Shown: positions 12,601 through 23,329 of the stretch, in pieces
Layout of the letters: the number at the start of each line of letters is the position of its first letter
How positions within the stretch are numbered: position 1 is the first letter of the stretch
DNA from: Glandiceps talaboti
Lineage: Eukaryota > Hemichordata > Enteropneusta > Spengelidae
Reading direction: 5' to 3'
Assembly (NCBI RefSeq): GCF_964340395.1
Contig: NC_135561.1
Coordinates: 13,373,961-13,437,960 of the forward strand
DNA length: 64,000 nucleotides
The notes under the pieces: model-generated
What the model was told of the DNA's origin: nothing
Database searches by the model: none
Seen by the model: only the letters and a program-made list of their open reading frames with translations
Position numbers and translations under genes: made by a program

Positions 12601-15191
12601 AGGAGTGTGTATACCCATAGAGATATAACTGACCATGGTATAACTAAGTGAGAACTACAATTTGCTCTTCTATCTTAGGGGGATAGGGGAAGGTGGGGGA
12701 GGGGACTTTGTACACACACATGGTGACATGGTGGAGTAAACACTAAATCTATGCATGCACTTTACATTTGATGATAAAATCTCTTCCTGGAATATACATG
12801 TACTTGTTTTACAATGTTTCAAATCATTATAAACTCTGATTAAATTGGACCTTAATTTTAGCAAGTGCTATGACAGAAACACATGATATGTGAGGGCAAG
12901 TGTGGGGGTACTGAGGGTATTTGCAGGAATGCTTGCAGTGTACTCTGCAGTACAGTACTTTCATGAGCATAGTGAGCAAAAGTGTACCAGAAAACACATC
13001 AAGCAAATACCCACACAGGAACTCACATGGAATGTGGTTCTGTTATTAGAACACAATTTTTGATTATGTTTATCCAAAACAAAAATCATAGTATCACGTA
13101 CATTTGTAATTCTGTGTGCAAGGAACGATCATGCCTTATTTGCATATCATTTGCACCCACGCAGGTATTTTCAGTATTGCACTGCAGTGCAAATACCACT
13201 AGTATGTGTGCACACTGGTAATCTCTGGTACATATGCATTAATGGTATGATCCCTCAATCCATCATAAACAACAACAGTGTACATGTACATTGATGACTC
13301 TAATATTTCACAGACAAATATCAAACAGACATCAGTTACAAAATCTATATTAATTTAACACTTACCATCAGAAGCTAAATTTCTTAAAGCAAGGCAGGCC
13401 TGACACTTTACCTATTGAAATTAAGTGAAATACAAACAATTACAGTTTTGATATATCAAACACAAACACAAACACAAACACAAACGCAAACACAAACACA
13501 AACACAAACACAAACAGAAATTAGTGGAACATTTGTACTAGACAACACTGTGCATGTAGCCTTGAAAAATTCTCATGTTTTCACGTAGTCCTACCTACAT
13601 GTACGTGAGGACTAAGTGGTTGATTGTCTATAGGTAGACAACACTGTTTAGTACTTGGCCTGAATGAAGAAAGGAAAAGAAAGAATGACTTTCTTGCCCA
13701 GTGATACTACATGTATAACAGTATTATGCCACATTCTAGTTATCAGAAAGATGAACGTTTTCATGGTTTGACCACTAGGAGTACTGCTCATTTTAGAGCT
13801 TGAAGTGTGGGTCACAATAGTTTACTTTTGGAGTGTGTAGACAGCAGACCAGAAGGTACCACTCACTTTCTGTGTTGTTCCCACTGTACTGAATTTAGTA
13901 GTGACTACCACTAATTGAAACATGCTTGACCATTACTGTAAAGCACTTTGAAGAACATATCAAATATTTTTAATGGCACACATATTTTAATACAGCCTCA
14001 TGCATTGGCAAATGATGAGCAGACAGAATCAATTTCTAACCCTCACTTTGAGAAACCCTCTTTGTGCCTTTATGTGCGATATGACCAGAACATTGGTACA
14101 CAGAATGGTGAACTGGTGATTTAGTCTATGTGTCATCATAGACCATGAAGTGTTCACTCCAGGGTCTACAATGGAGGTGGGAAATGCATGGCAATGATTA
14201 GCCATTTTATTTTTCTCACTGCAATGATTTTTTTTAAAGACCAATTTGCATCAGTAATGAATAGACTAAGGGTAGAGAATCATTACAACTCTCTTTACGG
14301 TATCATTAATTAACATAATTATACTCAAATATACTCACCTTATCAGCCGGGTAGTTTAAAAGTTGAATAAGAAACCTGATGATGTCATAATAACCTATTC
14401 CAATCATAAGCATACGATAGTCGCCATCTACTGCAATGTTACTTAGTGCAGCTGTGCAGTAGTATAGAACATCAGAATCTTTCGACTTCAGACTACTGAC
14501 AAAGATTGGTATTGCTCCTTTGATAACCATTTCACTACGGTTAGATTCTGTAGGAAGATAAGGATAGCCATGACGATGATGTGTATGGTAACCGTTAGCT
14601 ATGTTTTACTCTATATTATTATACCATGCACAAGCCAAGTTATTTTCTTTGAACAGAAAATATGGATTAAATATCCCAGACGTTCTGCACAATCACGACC
14701 CGTGACTACATCACTGGTTCTGATTTGCTTAACCTATGAGTCAATTTTGGTAGAGAGTGCCCTCTGGCATTAAATTGTGATACTGCCAAAGCACATGTGT
14801 AATTAATTTTATTGCACCTGTCCACCTATTCATTTGTGAAATCATATACATGCCCACTCATCGCTCGATAGAAAACTTTCCCTTTCATGATGCCAAATTG
14901 TACTTGTAGATAGATAACCACTGAATACAGAAATGACATTATCTGTAGGACATCGAGTGACCCTACAGCCAATTTGTGATTATATGTTCAAATTTCTGCA
15001 AGAAAAAAGTTTGCTTTACTGTAGTGATGTTGTCTTGTCGAGCAAGCAATGCTGGAAAACATGTGCAGAATAGATGCAGAGTAGCCAAAATAACTCCAGA
15101 AGGCAATAGTGTATACCGGTATATATTTGTCCCTGATACTTTCCTTCAATAAAGTGATACATTTATTTGAAATATTAATTGTAAAGTTTGT

Positions 15192-15283
<92 letters not shown>

Positions 15284-18200
15284 AAAGTTTGTTTCCCATG
15301 CTATTGGCTTCTTATCAATTTTCATTCGTGGTGATTTTTTATGGAAGTTGTTATACTTACGTATATGTGTAAGATTAAGTAAAGCTCCAGTTGCATTGCG
15401 TTGTACTCTTATGTCAGATGATCTGGCTAAACGTAATAAGGGATCTATACCACCAGCTGCTACTATAGCTTTCTTGTTGGCATCTAGAGATATAATGTAC
15501 AATAATGTAACTTTTAATCATTTTATACTGTGGGCCATGAGATTTACCCATGTTACAATTGACCAAATGTGAATATTTCACATTGAACCATGTGCAATTC
15601 AAATCACTGTCTGAACAGAAAATATGGATTATAGATCTTGGTCATTCTACTTCACAACCCCATGTCAATTTTACTGGGTCTGTTCTATGTTGAGGGCGCC
15701 ATTTACATTCACCTGTGGTAGCCAGACACAGAAGACACATTCTACTATATTCTGTGTTGTAAGACAAGCATGTGCATTACACTACATTTACTTCTATGTT
15801 GAGGGTGCACCGCTGCATAAAATTACCTATGGTAGCTAGTGGTGTAATATAGTCACATGAATTTCACTGTTCTTGTATGTTGAGGGCGCTGTTTAAACTC
15901 ACCTGTGGTACCGTAGCTAGTGTTGTAATACAACCACATGAATTACACTGTACGGTACTTCTATAGTGAGGGCGCTGTTTAAACTCACATGTGGTAGCAA
16001 GTTTTGTAATACAAATGAATTACACCGTACCTCTATGTTGAGGGCACTATATAAACTCACCTGTGGTAGCTAGTCTTGTAATACAACCACATGAATTACA
16101 CTGTACCTCTATGTTGAGGGTGCTAGTATAAACTCACCTGTGGTAGCTAGTGTGGTAATACAGCAACATGAATTACACCATACCTCTATGTTGAGGGCGC
16201 TGTATAAACTCACCTGTGGTAGCTCGTGTGGTAATTATACAGCCACATAATACACTGTACCTCTATGTTGAGGGCGCTGTATAAACTCACCTGTGGTAGC
16301 TAGTGTTGTAATACAACCACATGAATTACACTGTACCTCTATGTTGAGGGCGCTGTATAAACTCACCTGTGGTAGCTCGTGTGGTAATACAGCCACATAA
16401 TACACTGTACCTCTATGTTGAGGGCGCTCTACAAACTCACCTGTGGTAGCTAGTGTTGTAATACAACCACATGAATTACACTGTACTTCCAGATCTGCAG
16501 ACAACATCAAATTTGTGAGTAGACCAACACATCCACTCTGTACTATGACTTCCTTATTACTTTCTGAAAGTTCAAAAAACAAAATAATAATCTAGAACTG
16601 AATCTATGAAAATTTGAAAATAACAACTTGTTTGTCATTACTTTCTGTGCCGATGCATTCTCGCAAACCAGTGTATACGTTCTCACAGATTAAACAGCAC
16701 ATTAGCAGAAAAAATAACCCCAAGTGTTGAATGATGATCAGTTAAAGCCACACTGTGCATTGGTACATGTATTAAGATAGGTCTGACAATAGTTGTCTGA
16801 CAGACCTAAAGAAAAAAGGTCAGTAGTTCTGAACAAAGAATGACCCCTCATATTTTGATGGCTCCACTGGTAAGACATTAACACAAGAACCTGGGATTGA
16901 AACCTTGGCCTTTAAGATTGAAAAGTGATCATTTCCTTTTCTTTCATTGCTGAGATTCATCTCATATAAAAGGATAATGTTAAAGTTTTCTCGGGTAAAA
17001 TATCAGCAACAAAAACACATTTTTATGTGTGAAAATTAAGGGTTTTGCTAATCTTGTTCATTGGTTGTTCCACTTTTCAAATGACATAAATTAACATAAA
17101 TATAAGAAGTGATGCTGTTACGATTTATGAATATTTTAAGACTATAATAGTCATCTGGACCACTGTAAATAATTACAAAATTACGCGTACTTCATCATTC
17201 ACTAGGACCCAGATCAAATAACCGGTGACAATTATCATCAACTTACCTGGTCCATTGATTAAAAGATTACTGACACTTAAGGAGGCTGCTTTCTGAGTTT
17301 CCAAATCATCTGATTGCATTAAAACAACCAATGGTTCCATCATATTCATGGTAACAGGCTGCATCACTGCAACAATATACAACAATACATGTTATAACTT
17401 TCTAAGTCAGACAAAGTGACATACATCTACAAAATGTACTCACTTTTCAAGGGAAACTAATTGACCCTTCTATGGATCTACATGTATTTCATACACCAGT
17501 TGATTGGCCATGGCGGTAACATCATATGTCTGTCTGTCTGTCTGTAAGCCTCTGGGAGTGAACTGTGTACGGTAGGAGGGACTCACATGCCCTACAAAAA
17601 CTGTCACACGACGTTGCTTGAGCATGGTTAGTCAACAATTAAACAAGTGTTTTTAAACATAATGATACCACATCCATTTCCAACACTCTATGGCGACATA
17701 CAAGTTTTGTAGCAATGTGTATAGTTCCTGAAGTTTTATGCTACAATTGAAGAGCAGTCTCTCAAGCAACGATTATAAAATCTGCTAACCACAACATGTT
17801 TCTATATTAATCTGATTCTTTTTGAGTCCTTTTCTGGCACAAAGGCGATGCACGTGTAGGCCTACATTGTATGTCATCTAAAATCTGTATCACTAATGTC
17901 AACCCACCCTCTAGATGGTGATGAAATTGGGTCTACTAATATAAATATTTTGCACTAAGACAGCACCAGGTAATATTTACTGGAAACAATGTCCATTCTG
18001 ATGTAAGTTTACTGCAAGGTACTTACATCTTTCACTAATCTCTGCATAGCATAAAGCAGCTGATCTTTGTAATTCTGTATTCTCGCTGTAAGTTAATATC
18101 AATAATGCCCTGAGTCTGTCTTCATTTATTGTTGTCTTCTCACCATTGTCTGTAAAATAAACAAAATATCAAGAAATTAATGATAGATGATCGTATTTGC

Positions 18201-19192
18201 TAAATGCTATAAAAAGACAGGTTTTGATGTGATATGTATCAATGGAGTTTGTCCCTAAATTTGACACATTCAACTGTGGATGTACATGTATTAATTGCAA
18301 TCAATGATCAGTAGTACACATGCATGAATCAATGTACAAATGTAGAGGTAAATTTGACAATAAAGACAAGCTCTCTGTTAATTGTGGTCATTTTCACAGC
18401 CTAGAGGCTCTTCTACTGTATGAGACCACCCAGTCTGTGGAAACCACATTTCAACTACAACTACAACCCCGCACCGGGAACCATTTCTTCCAAGTCATAA
18501 AAATGGGCTTACGAGGCATGTTTGTTGTAATTTAGATGCATCACTCGCTTGAGAATGATACATGTAAGTTGTTGCAAAAGTACCTAAATCGTTTAGCCTA
18601 CAATGGTGGACGTAAAGTATTCCCCAGCATGCACTGCTCTAGAAGCTACTTCCTGCGTGGGCGAGTTGGAATCGTGTTTCCCCAGACTCTCACTTGGGGA
18701 GGTCTCGTAGGCAGAGACCCCAGTGGCAAGAGTCTGGGTAACCGAGACTGGGTATTCTGTTGTTATAACATATGGTCATCCGAAACAGCAAATTTCAGTA
18801 AAAATGATACCGTGCAATACAACGTTTTTGTGTGCAACGAATTACTGAACCATCACTTGAATATCATTTGCATACCGGTACACTACATGTACATGTATGC
18901 AATAATGTTTTCAGCATTGCACTACAGTGCAAATACCTTGAGTACATTGTATGCACACACACAATGTTGCAAGTAATCATCAGTACATATGTAATAATAA
19001 CCTACATTTGTTACAAGTAGTTATTATTATTTCATTACCTTTATTTAAATAGCTAAGTAGATCATTGACAGCTGATCTCTCCTCTGGTTGGAGCAAAGGT
19101 TCATACAATTCCCAATCACTGCTGTTTATTCGAGGTTGGTAACATGAACAGCAGGGAGATAAACAACACAGACAGTCTAATAAAATATCCAT
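8543..19192 (-). CDS. VAC8: VAC8-like armadillo-repeat protein (13 coding exons, 553 aa)
   Basis: Exons in coding order: 19192-19039, 18149-18027, 17366-17247, 16563-16441, 15483-15361, 14547-14339, 13411-13366, 12539-12406, 11723-11595, 10899-10785, 9924-9790, 9482-9357, 8667-8543. The frame is continuous through every GT-AG junction, giving 554 codons with TGA at 8545-8543. Yeast Vac8 has 578 residues. The N-terminus holds Cys 7, 9, 10, 14, 15 and 17, likely palmitoylation sites; Gly2 (myristoylation in yeast) is absent. Armadillo repeats fill the rest, with phrases very close to Vac8: [67 protein letters not shown]. Vac8 is a vacuole-membrane scaffold for inheritance, fusion and nucleus-vacuole contacts; animal roles are poorly known. 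Exons 2-5 are 120-123 nt, phase 1 on both sides, about one ARM repeat each. Exon 1 has an acceptor 18 nt before the ATG, so a 5' exon lies upstream. Confidence 0.92.
9063..9400 (-). repeat. 94-bp tandem repeat containing the exon-12 3' end and donor site
   Basis: The last ~40 nt of coding exon 12, its GTGAGT donor and the start of the intron are repeated. The true boundary is at 9357; donor-like boundaries recur at 9263 (GTGAGT), 9169 (GTTAGT) and 9079 (GTGAGT), spaced 94, 94 and 90 bp. Similarity decays with distance from the exon. Confidence 0.9.
9598..9664. repeat. (TG)n microsatellite
   Basis: A nearly pure TG run, followed to about 9760 by broken TG-rich sequence, inside intron 11 of the VAC8-like gene. 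Confidence 0.95.
10015..10620. repeat. Degenerate short-period repeat rich in CAGCTGT and GTGTGC
   Basis: Motifs such as CACAGCTGT, CTGTACCAGCT and their complements recur irregularly every 25-40 bp throughout this intron segment. No clean unit can be defined by eye. It contains no coding exon. Confidence 0.55.
11135..11330 (+). repeat. Dispersed repeat family, copy 1 (partial)
   Basis: It shares with 29820-30200 and 38745-39125 the ordered landmarks TGAACTCAAACC, AACTTATAAATGATCC, TTAAGGAAAT and GCCA.AAGAC/AAAACGA...TGTAAT.TCATAGA. Copy 1 lacks the left part. It lies in intron 9 of the VAC8-like gene. Confidence 0.7.
11330..11575. repeat. ~120-bp tandem duplication
   Basis: CTCATGGAGCTGCTGAAA with GGGGT.GG.TGAT, and the preceding TGTATTTTA..GTCTAG/ACTAG.A..ATCC segment, each occur twice in the same order. 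This is intronic, just upstream (plus-strand sense) of coding exon 9. Confidence 0.75.
12065..12365. repeat. ~31-bp tandem repeat
   Basis: About nine copies of a unit containing GCCACTCATTTGCATATTCC followed by a short A run. Copies vary in the A-run length. It is located in intron 8 of the VAC8-like gene. Confidence 0.9.
13453..13515. repeat. (CACAAA)n hexanucleotide microsatellite
   Basis: About ten near-perfect units of ACACAA, with one G substitution, in intron 6 immediately upstream (minus strand) of the short exon 7. Confidence 0.9.
15196..15285. repeat. Poly(A) run followed by (TAAA)n
   Basis: About 45 A are followed by about eleven TAAA units. On the minus strand this reads (TTTA)n then poly(T), roughly 75 bp after the donor of coding exon 5. 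A retrotransposed poly(A) tail is possible, but no element body is visible next to it. Confidence 0.9.
15680..16490 (-). repeat. ~76-bp minisatellite built from the exon-4 3' end plus donor site
   Basis: Each unit (minus strand) carries about 45 nt of coding exon 4 (the part encoding [15 protein letters not shown]), the exon-intron junction with GTGAGT, and about 30 nt of intron. The real junction is at 16441. Junction copies recur at 16367, 16291, 16214, 16138, 16061, 15989, 15903, 15827 and 15713, mostly 72-77 bp apart. Most retain an intact or nearly intact donor consensus. Units closest to the exon are the most similar. Confidence 0.95.
18398..18748 (+). mobile_element. Diverged copy of the 57.9-kb MITE (opposite orientation)
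   Basis: Much of this segment matches the reverse complement of 57939-58306. Shared landmarks are GCATGCACTGCTCTAGAAGC, CTTCCTGCGTGGGCGAGTTGGA (partly changed), CCCCAGACTCTCACTTGGGG and GAGTCTGGGTAACCGAGACT. The right inverted end is intact at GTAACCGAGAC; the left end is eroded. It is intronic in the VAC8-like gene. Confidence 0.8.
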
Positions 19193-19314
19193 TCTTGACA
19201 AATGAGGAGTCTGAAAATAGGAAAAAGACAGAATATTAATATACATGTACAAAAATGAACACAAATTTTAAGTGAAATCATTCTACAGTACAGGCAAGAA
19301 TCTTATTCTCACTA

Positions 19315-20045
19315 CCCTAGTGTTAGACTGGCATTAACATATACTGGTGTAGGCAGTAGCCCTTTCACTTTCAGCAGTTAACTCATGCTGATGCAGAGCT
19401 ACACATGATGACGGGCCTTAGCCTTGTGTTAGCACTGAGCTGGACAGATACACATACTTTCTAATTTGATCAAGCTAGCAGGGGCTTGGGCTTGTGCATG
19501 CATTAACTCTTCCTGGTGAGGTGTTGGTGCCAAGTTGGTGTTAGCACTGAGTTAGCACATGCTGGTGAGGTATGAGGTTTTGGTGCTAGCCCAGTGTCAC
19601 AGCACTAGTACTGATATACATGTACATGTATGTACATATACATGTAAATACATGTATATACCGATATAGTCAGGTGTTAACATACAATGTAGATGTATGG
19701 CTGGTAAAGGCATTATCCCTTCCAGTAGCTAACACATGCTGGACAGGGAAGTGCATGTACATTTGTATTACTTTACTGCCAGCCCAGTGTTAGTTCTGAG
19801 CTGACTTGGTGTTAACATACATGTTGGTAAAGGCATTAACTCTTCTGTAGTACACTAATACATGTACATGTTGGGGAAGTGTTACTGCTAGCCAGGAGTT
19901 AGGTTTGAGCTGACCAGTAGCTAATTAACACATATATTACTAATTAACCCATGCTTTAGAGTTACATGTACATGTACATGTATCTGTTAGTGGCAACCCA
20001 CTGTTAGCACTGAGCAACCCTGGTGCTAGCCAAGTTGGATTTAGT
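19315..20045. repeat. Degenerate ~65-bp repeat with TTAGCACTGAGCTG and ACATGCTGG
   Basis: The phrases GTGTTAGCACTGAGCT, AACACATGCTGG, GGTGCTAGCC and GGCATTAACCCTTCC-like blocks recur in a similar order about ten times. Copies are strongly diverged and interspersed with ACATGTACATGT palindromes. It lies in the intron upstream of the first coding exon of the VAC8-like gene. Confidence 0.6.
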
Positions 20046-20049
20046 AATT

Positions 20050-22940
20050 TGCAAGTTTTAATAAGTGTGTAATGTGTACAATCGTTATGATAAACTATTA
20101 CTTCATGTCATAATAAAATCCACAATTCAATTTTTTACACAGCAGATAACTAATTCAGGAACGGTTTATGTACAGAAGTGTACATGCTGTATAATAACTA
20201 CAAAATTAATGTATGATGACCCCCATATACTGACACAGTTGGATATGATGTTACATACATTTTGTATTTCATGATTTCATAACATATGTTTATATATCAA
20301 TCTATCAATTATAAAATTATAAATTTAAAAATAACACCACATCTGACAACAGCTGTACATGTAAACATGATATTAATACAACTAATTAATGAAACATTCA
20401 AGTTGAAAAGTCAATTTCTGGCACAATACACAGTCAACAAAAATGTTAGTCTGTACACCATTTATTTCATAACATTAACAACATCATACCAAACATCCTA
20501 CATGTACTGGTATATGTAACTGTAATTCTGAAAGCAGTACTTAGCTGCACCTGGAACATTTTTGTTTGAAATTGTTAGATAAAATAAACTTACTAGTATC
20601 GAACACCTTGATCAACATTCAATCTCCATTAGGTAAATGTAAACTTGTGTATTAGTGTAGCGACACTGTACACTGTATGGTACAATGAATCCAATCAAAT
20701 TACATGCAATTTTGGGTCTCCACCCAAAAATCAGCTTCCCAATGCAATCATGATTTCCATGTCATGTGTTAACTCACTGACAGTATGTAACTAATGGATA
20801 AAATTGACCCTAATCAATATAAACATGTCTAATTATTGGTATTTTAAAAAAAATTCAATACTCCATATAGTTACAGCTAGTTTGGCTATTAAAAAGCTAT
20901 GTAATTTAGAAACCATCATAAATAAATAACATATCACTTCTACAACAGAATTCAAATTCACATTTCATTATCACCTAACCAGGTACATGTACTGAGCAAC
21001 TGTGCACATGTTAACTTTAAACTTACTTCAAGTTCAATTGCAAATTATATCTTATACAATGCAGTATAATGTTTTTAAAGCTACAGTAGTTGTTACTGCG
21101 GAAAGGGGTATTTTCTTTTTATCAGACTCCAAACAACAAATTCACTGAGAACTGTTCATAGACATTTACAAATGTATACATGGCAAATGATCAAACATTC
21201 AAAAATGATAGCACAAGTGTTATTTATTACTTTAGATTTCATATAACTTTGATGCTGCTCTCTGTGTACTGTAGTGAGTGGCTAGTAAGTGGACTAACAG
21301 CTGTACATGTGTACATGTAGCGTACCTTTCACAGTAAATGTTGATACAACATGTTAAATGTTCTGTAATGAAGAATATACACTAATACAATGTAGAAGGT
21401 ATTTCTCTATTTTAATCATGGTACATGTTTATTTGTTATTTTTTAATTTTTTTTTCATACATGTATGTGAGCGTCTAGTTTAGGTAGTTATGGTTTCTGT
21501 TTTTTTCTACATGTACCGGTATGGTCTCTGTGTTATTGGCTTCTTCTCATCATATGTACAAGTACTGCCATTACAGATTAATGGAAAAACAGTTTTATAC
21601 TGTCTTTTTCAGTTGATGTCAGTTTCTGCATCCACTATTTCTTGTGAGACTTCACAATTTTCGCAATTTGCTTATTTTTTTTCTTGAATATGTAAAAAAA
21701 AAGTTTAGGGACGGCGTGAAAAGTAGGTGGGGTTCGGGTAACTGGAACCAAAGAACTTTTTTTATTTTCACTAAATTCCAGACATGTAAGTTACTTGAAT
21801 TCATTTTTTGTTAAAAGACAAAGCAATAAGACTATTTTTTGGTGTGTTTTTTCTGAGAAACACAAGGTAATACATTTGTACTTTTCAATAATTTATATAT
21901 ATAGTTTCAACATATATGTAATGTATTGTACACTTACCAACGGTACAGCAGTACTGCAACACTACTTCTTCCCAGCAATGACAACACTGCAATGTGTGTC
22001 ATACAACTCACTGACACTGCAACATAAATGAACATATACAATGTACACATGTATATAATCAATGCATATCTCCAGCAACTATCCTCCGCCGTTGCCCATT
22101 CACACACACAAATTCCCTCTGGCATTAATCTAAGTCCCTGCTTCTCTGGAGAATGTGTGTGAGTGTGAACATATTGATACAATATTAACCCATCCTGCAA
22201 CATTAACATATCCAGGGTATGTACAAATGTATATTTCATCTTACAAAATGTAGATTCATCCTTTGAATTCCCTTATATGGAACCCCACATTGGTATCTGC
22301 CATATTTTCAGAACATGTGATGTATTTCATATGTTAATGATGTCGTGGAACATTCCCAGGGTGTTGACCTTTCTGTTGTCATGGCAACTACATGATGGTA
22401 CAATGCAACAGAGAGTAGCTCACACTTTACATGAACATGTGATATGCAGGCCTCAGTATGGAAGTAATGGCAAATGATACAATGGAAAATTCCCCATACA
22501 TGTACATGTACATTTTAGCTGAAATAAATCATGCAATTTTTTTTTGCATTTTAATTACCTAATTATGCAAATTAGCTATGTGTTTTGTTTGTTTCCTCTA
22601 TGTAAACAGTACTTGTAAATATGTATCAAATGAAAAGTTTTACTTTGGAGTCAAAACATTCTCATAGATTATTATTATTTAATTTCTTAAAAGCACACTA
22701 CACTACCTTTCAGTGCTCTTTACACAATAAAGTACTGAAATGTTTCATACAAAAAAAAAATGAAAAAAATACCAAACATAAATTTTTTTTGTATCTTGGA
22801 AGCATTTCCCCAATTTTTCCCTGATGTCTCTTCAGCATAACATTTTTTTATTTGGATTTGCTTTCAAGAGTGTTTCGACTTGACTGGAATTCTCATTTGA
22901 TACACTACATGTATGAAACCAGAGTCCAAGATCATTAATG
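20050..22940. other. Long intron or 5' flank without recognised gene
   Basis: AT-rich sequence with frequent ACATGTAC palindromes. Open frames are short, overlap other frames and show no familiar protein motif. It is probably part of the first (5' UTR) intron of the VAC8-like gene. Confidence 0.5.
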
Positions 22941-22944
22941 CCAA

Positions 22945-23320
22945 TAGATATACAACAAAAATCAAAAACCCTGAAACAAAACATCGCCTGGCTCAACAAA
23001 AAATCTCATTGTAATTGCTACATTTCATCATCTGGCTAGACAAAAATCTTACCAACAGCGTTTCGTCAATCATCTGGCGTAAAAAATACCTTAACTAATA
23101 TTGTTAGTAATGTTACACTTTCTTTGCATAAGCTACATGTACATGTACCATTACATGTATCTTAGGAGATCATCGCCAAATTTATATGTCCCTGGTAAAA
23201 CTAAGATCAAAGAGATTTTTGTTGAGCCAGACAAAAAAACTGTAGCAATGTTAGTGAGAATTTTGTCGAGCCAGATGATATTTTATTTCAGGGTTTATGA
23301 TTTTCATTGTACAAAAATGT
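22945..23320. mobile_element. Fold-back element
   Basis: The left arm (about 22945-23060) contains AAACCCTGAAACAAAACATC, CTGGCTCAACAAAAA and ATTGCTAC. The right arm (about 23195-23320) is its imperfect reverse complement (TTTTGTTGAGCCAG, GTAGCAATG, TTTCAGGGTTTATGATTTTC). Inside each arm the phrase TCATCTGGCT.GACAAAA is itself repeated. No coding capacity. Confidence 0.7.
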
Positions 23321-23329
23321 AGTTGATAT

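Noticed and set aside
16235-16582. 115-codon minus-strand frame repeating [18 protein letters not shown]
   Set aside because: Read-through of exon 4 past its donor into the exon-derived tandem array; the real exon ends at 16441.
19193-19264. Upstream in-frame ATG (MCSFLYMY) before the VAC8-like start
   Set aside because: Falls in intron upstream of the acceptor at 19211; the Cys-rich Vac8-like N-terminus starts at 19192.
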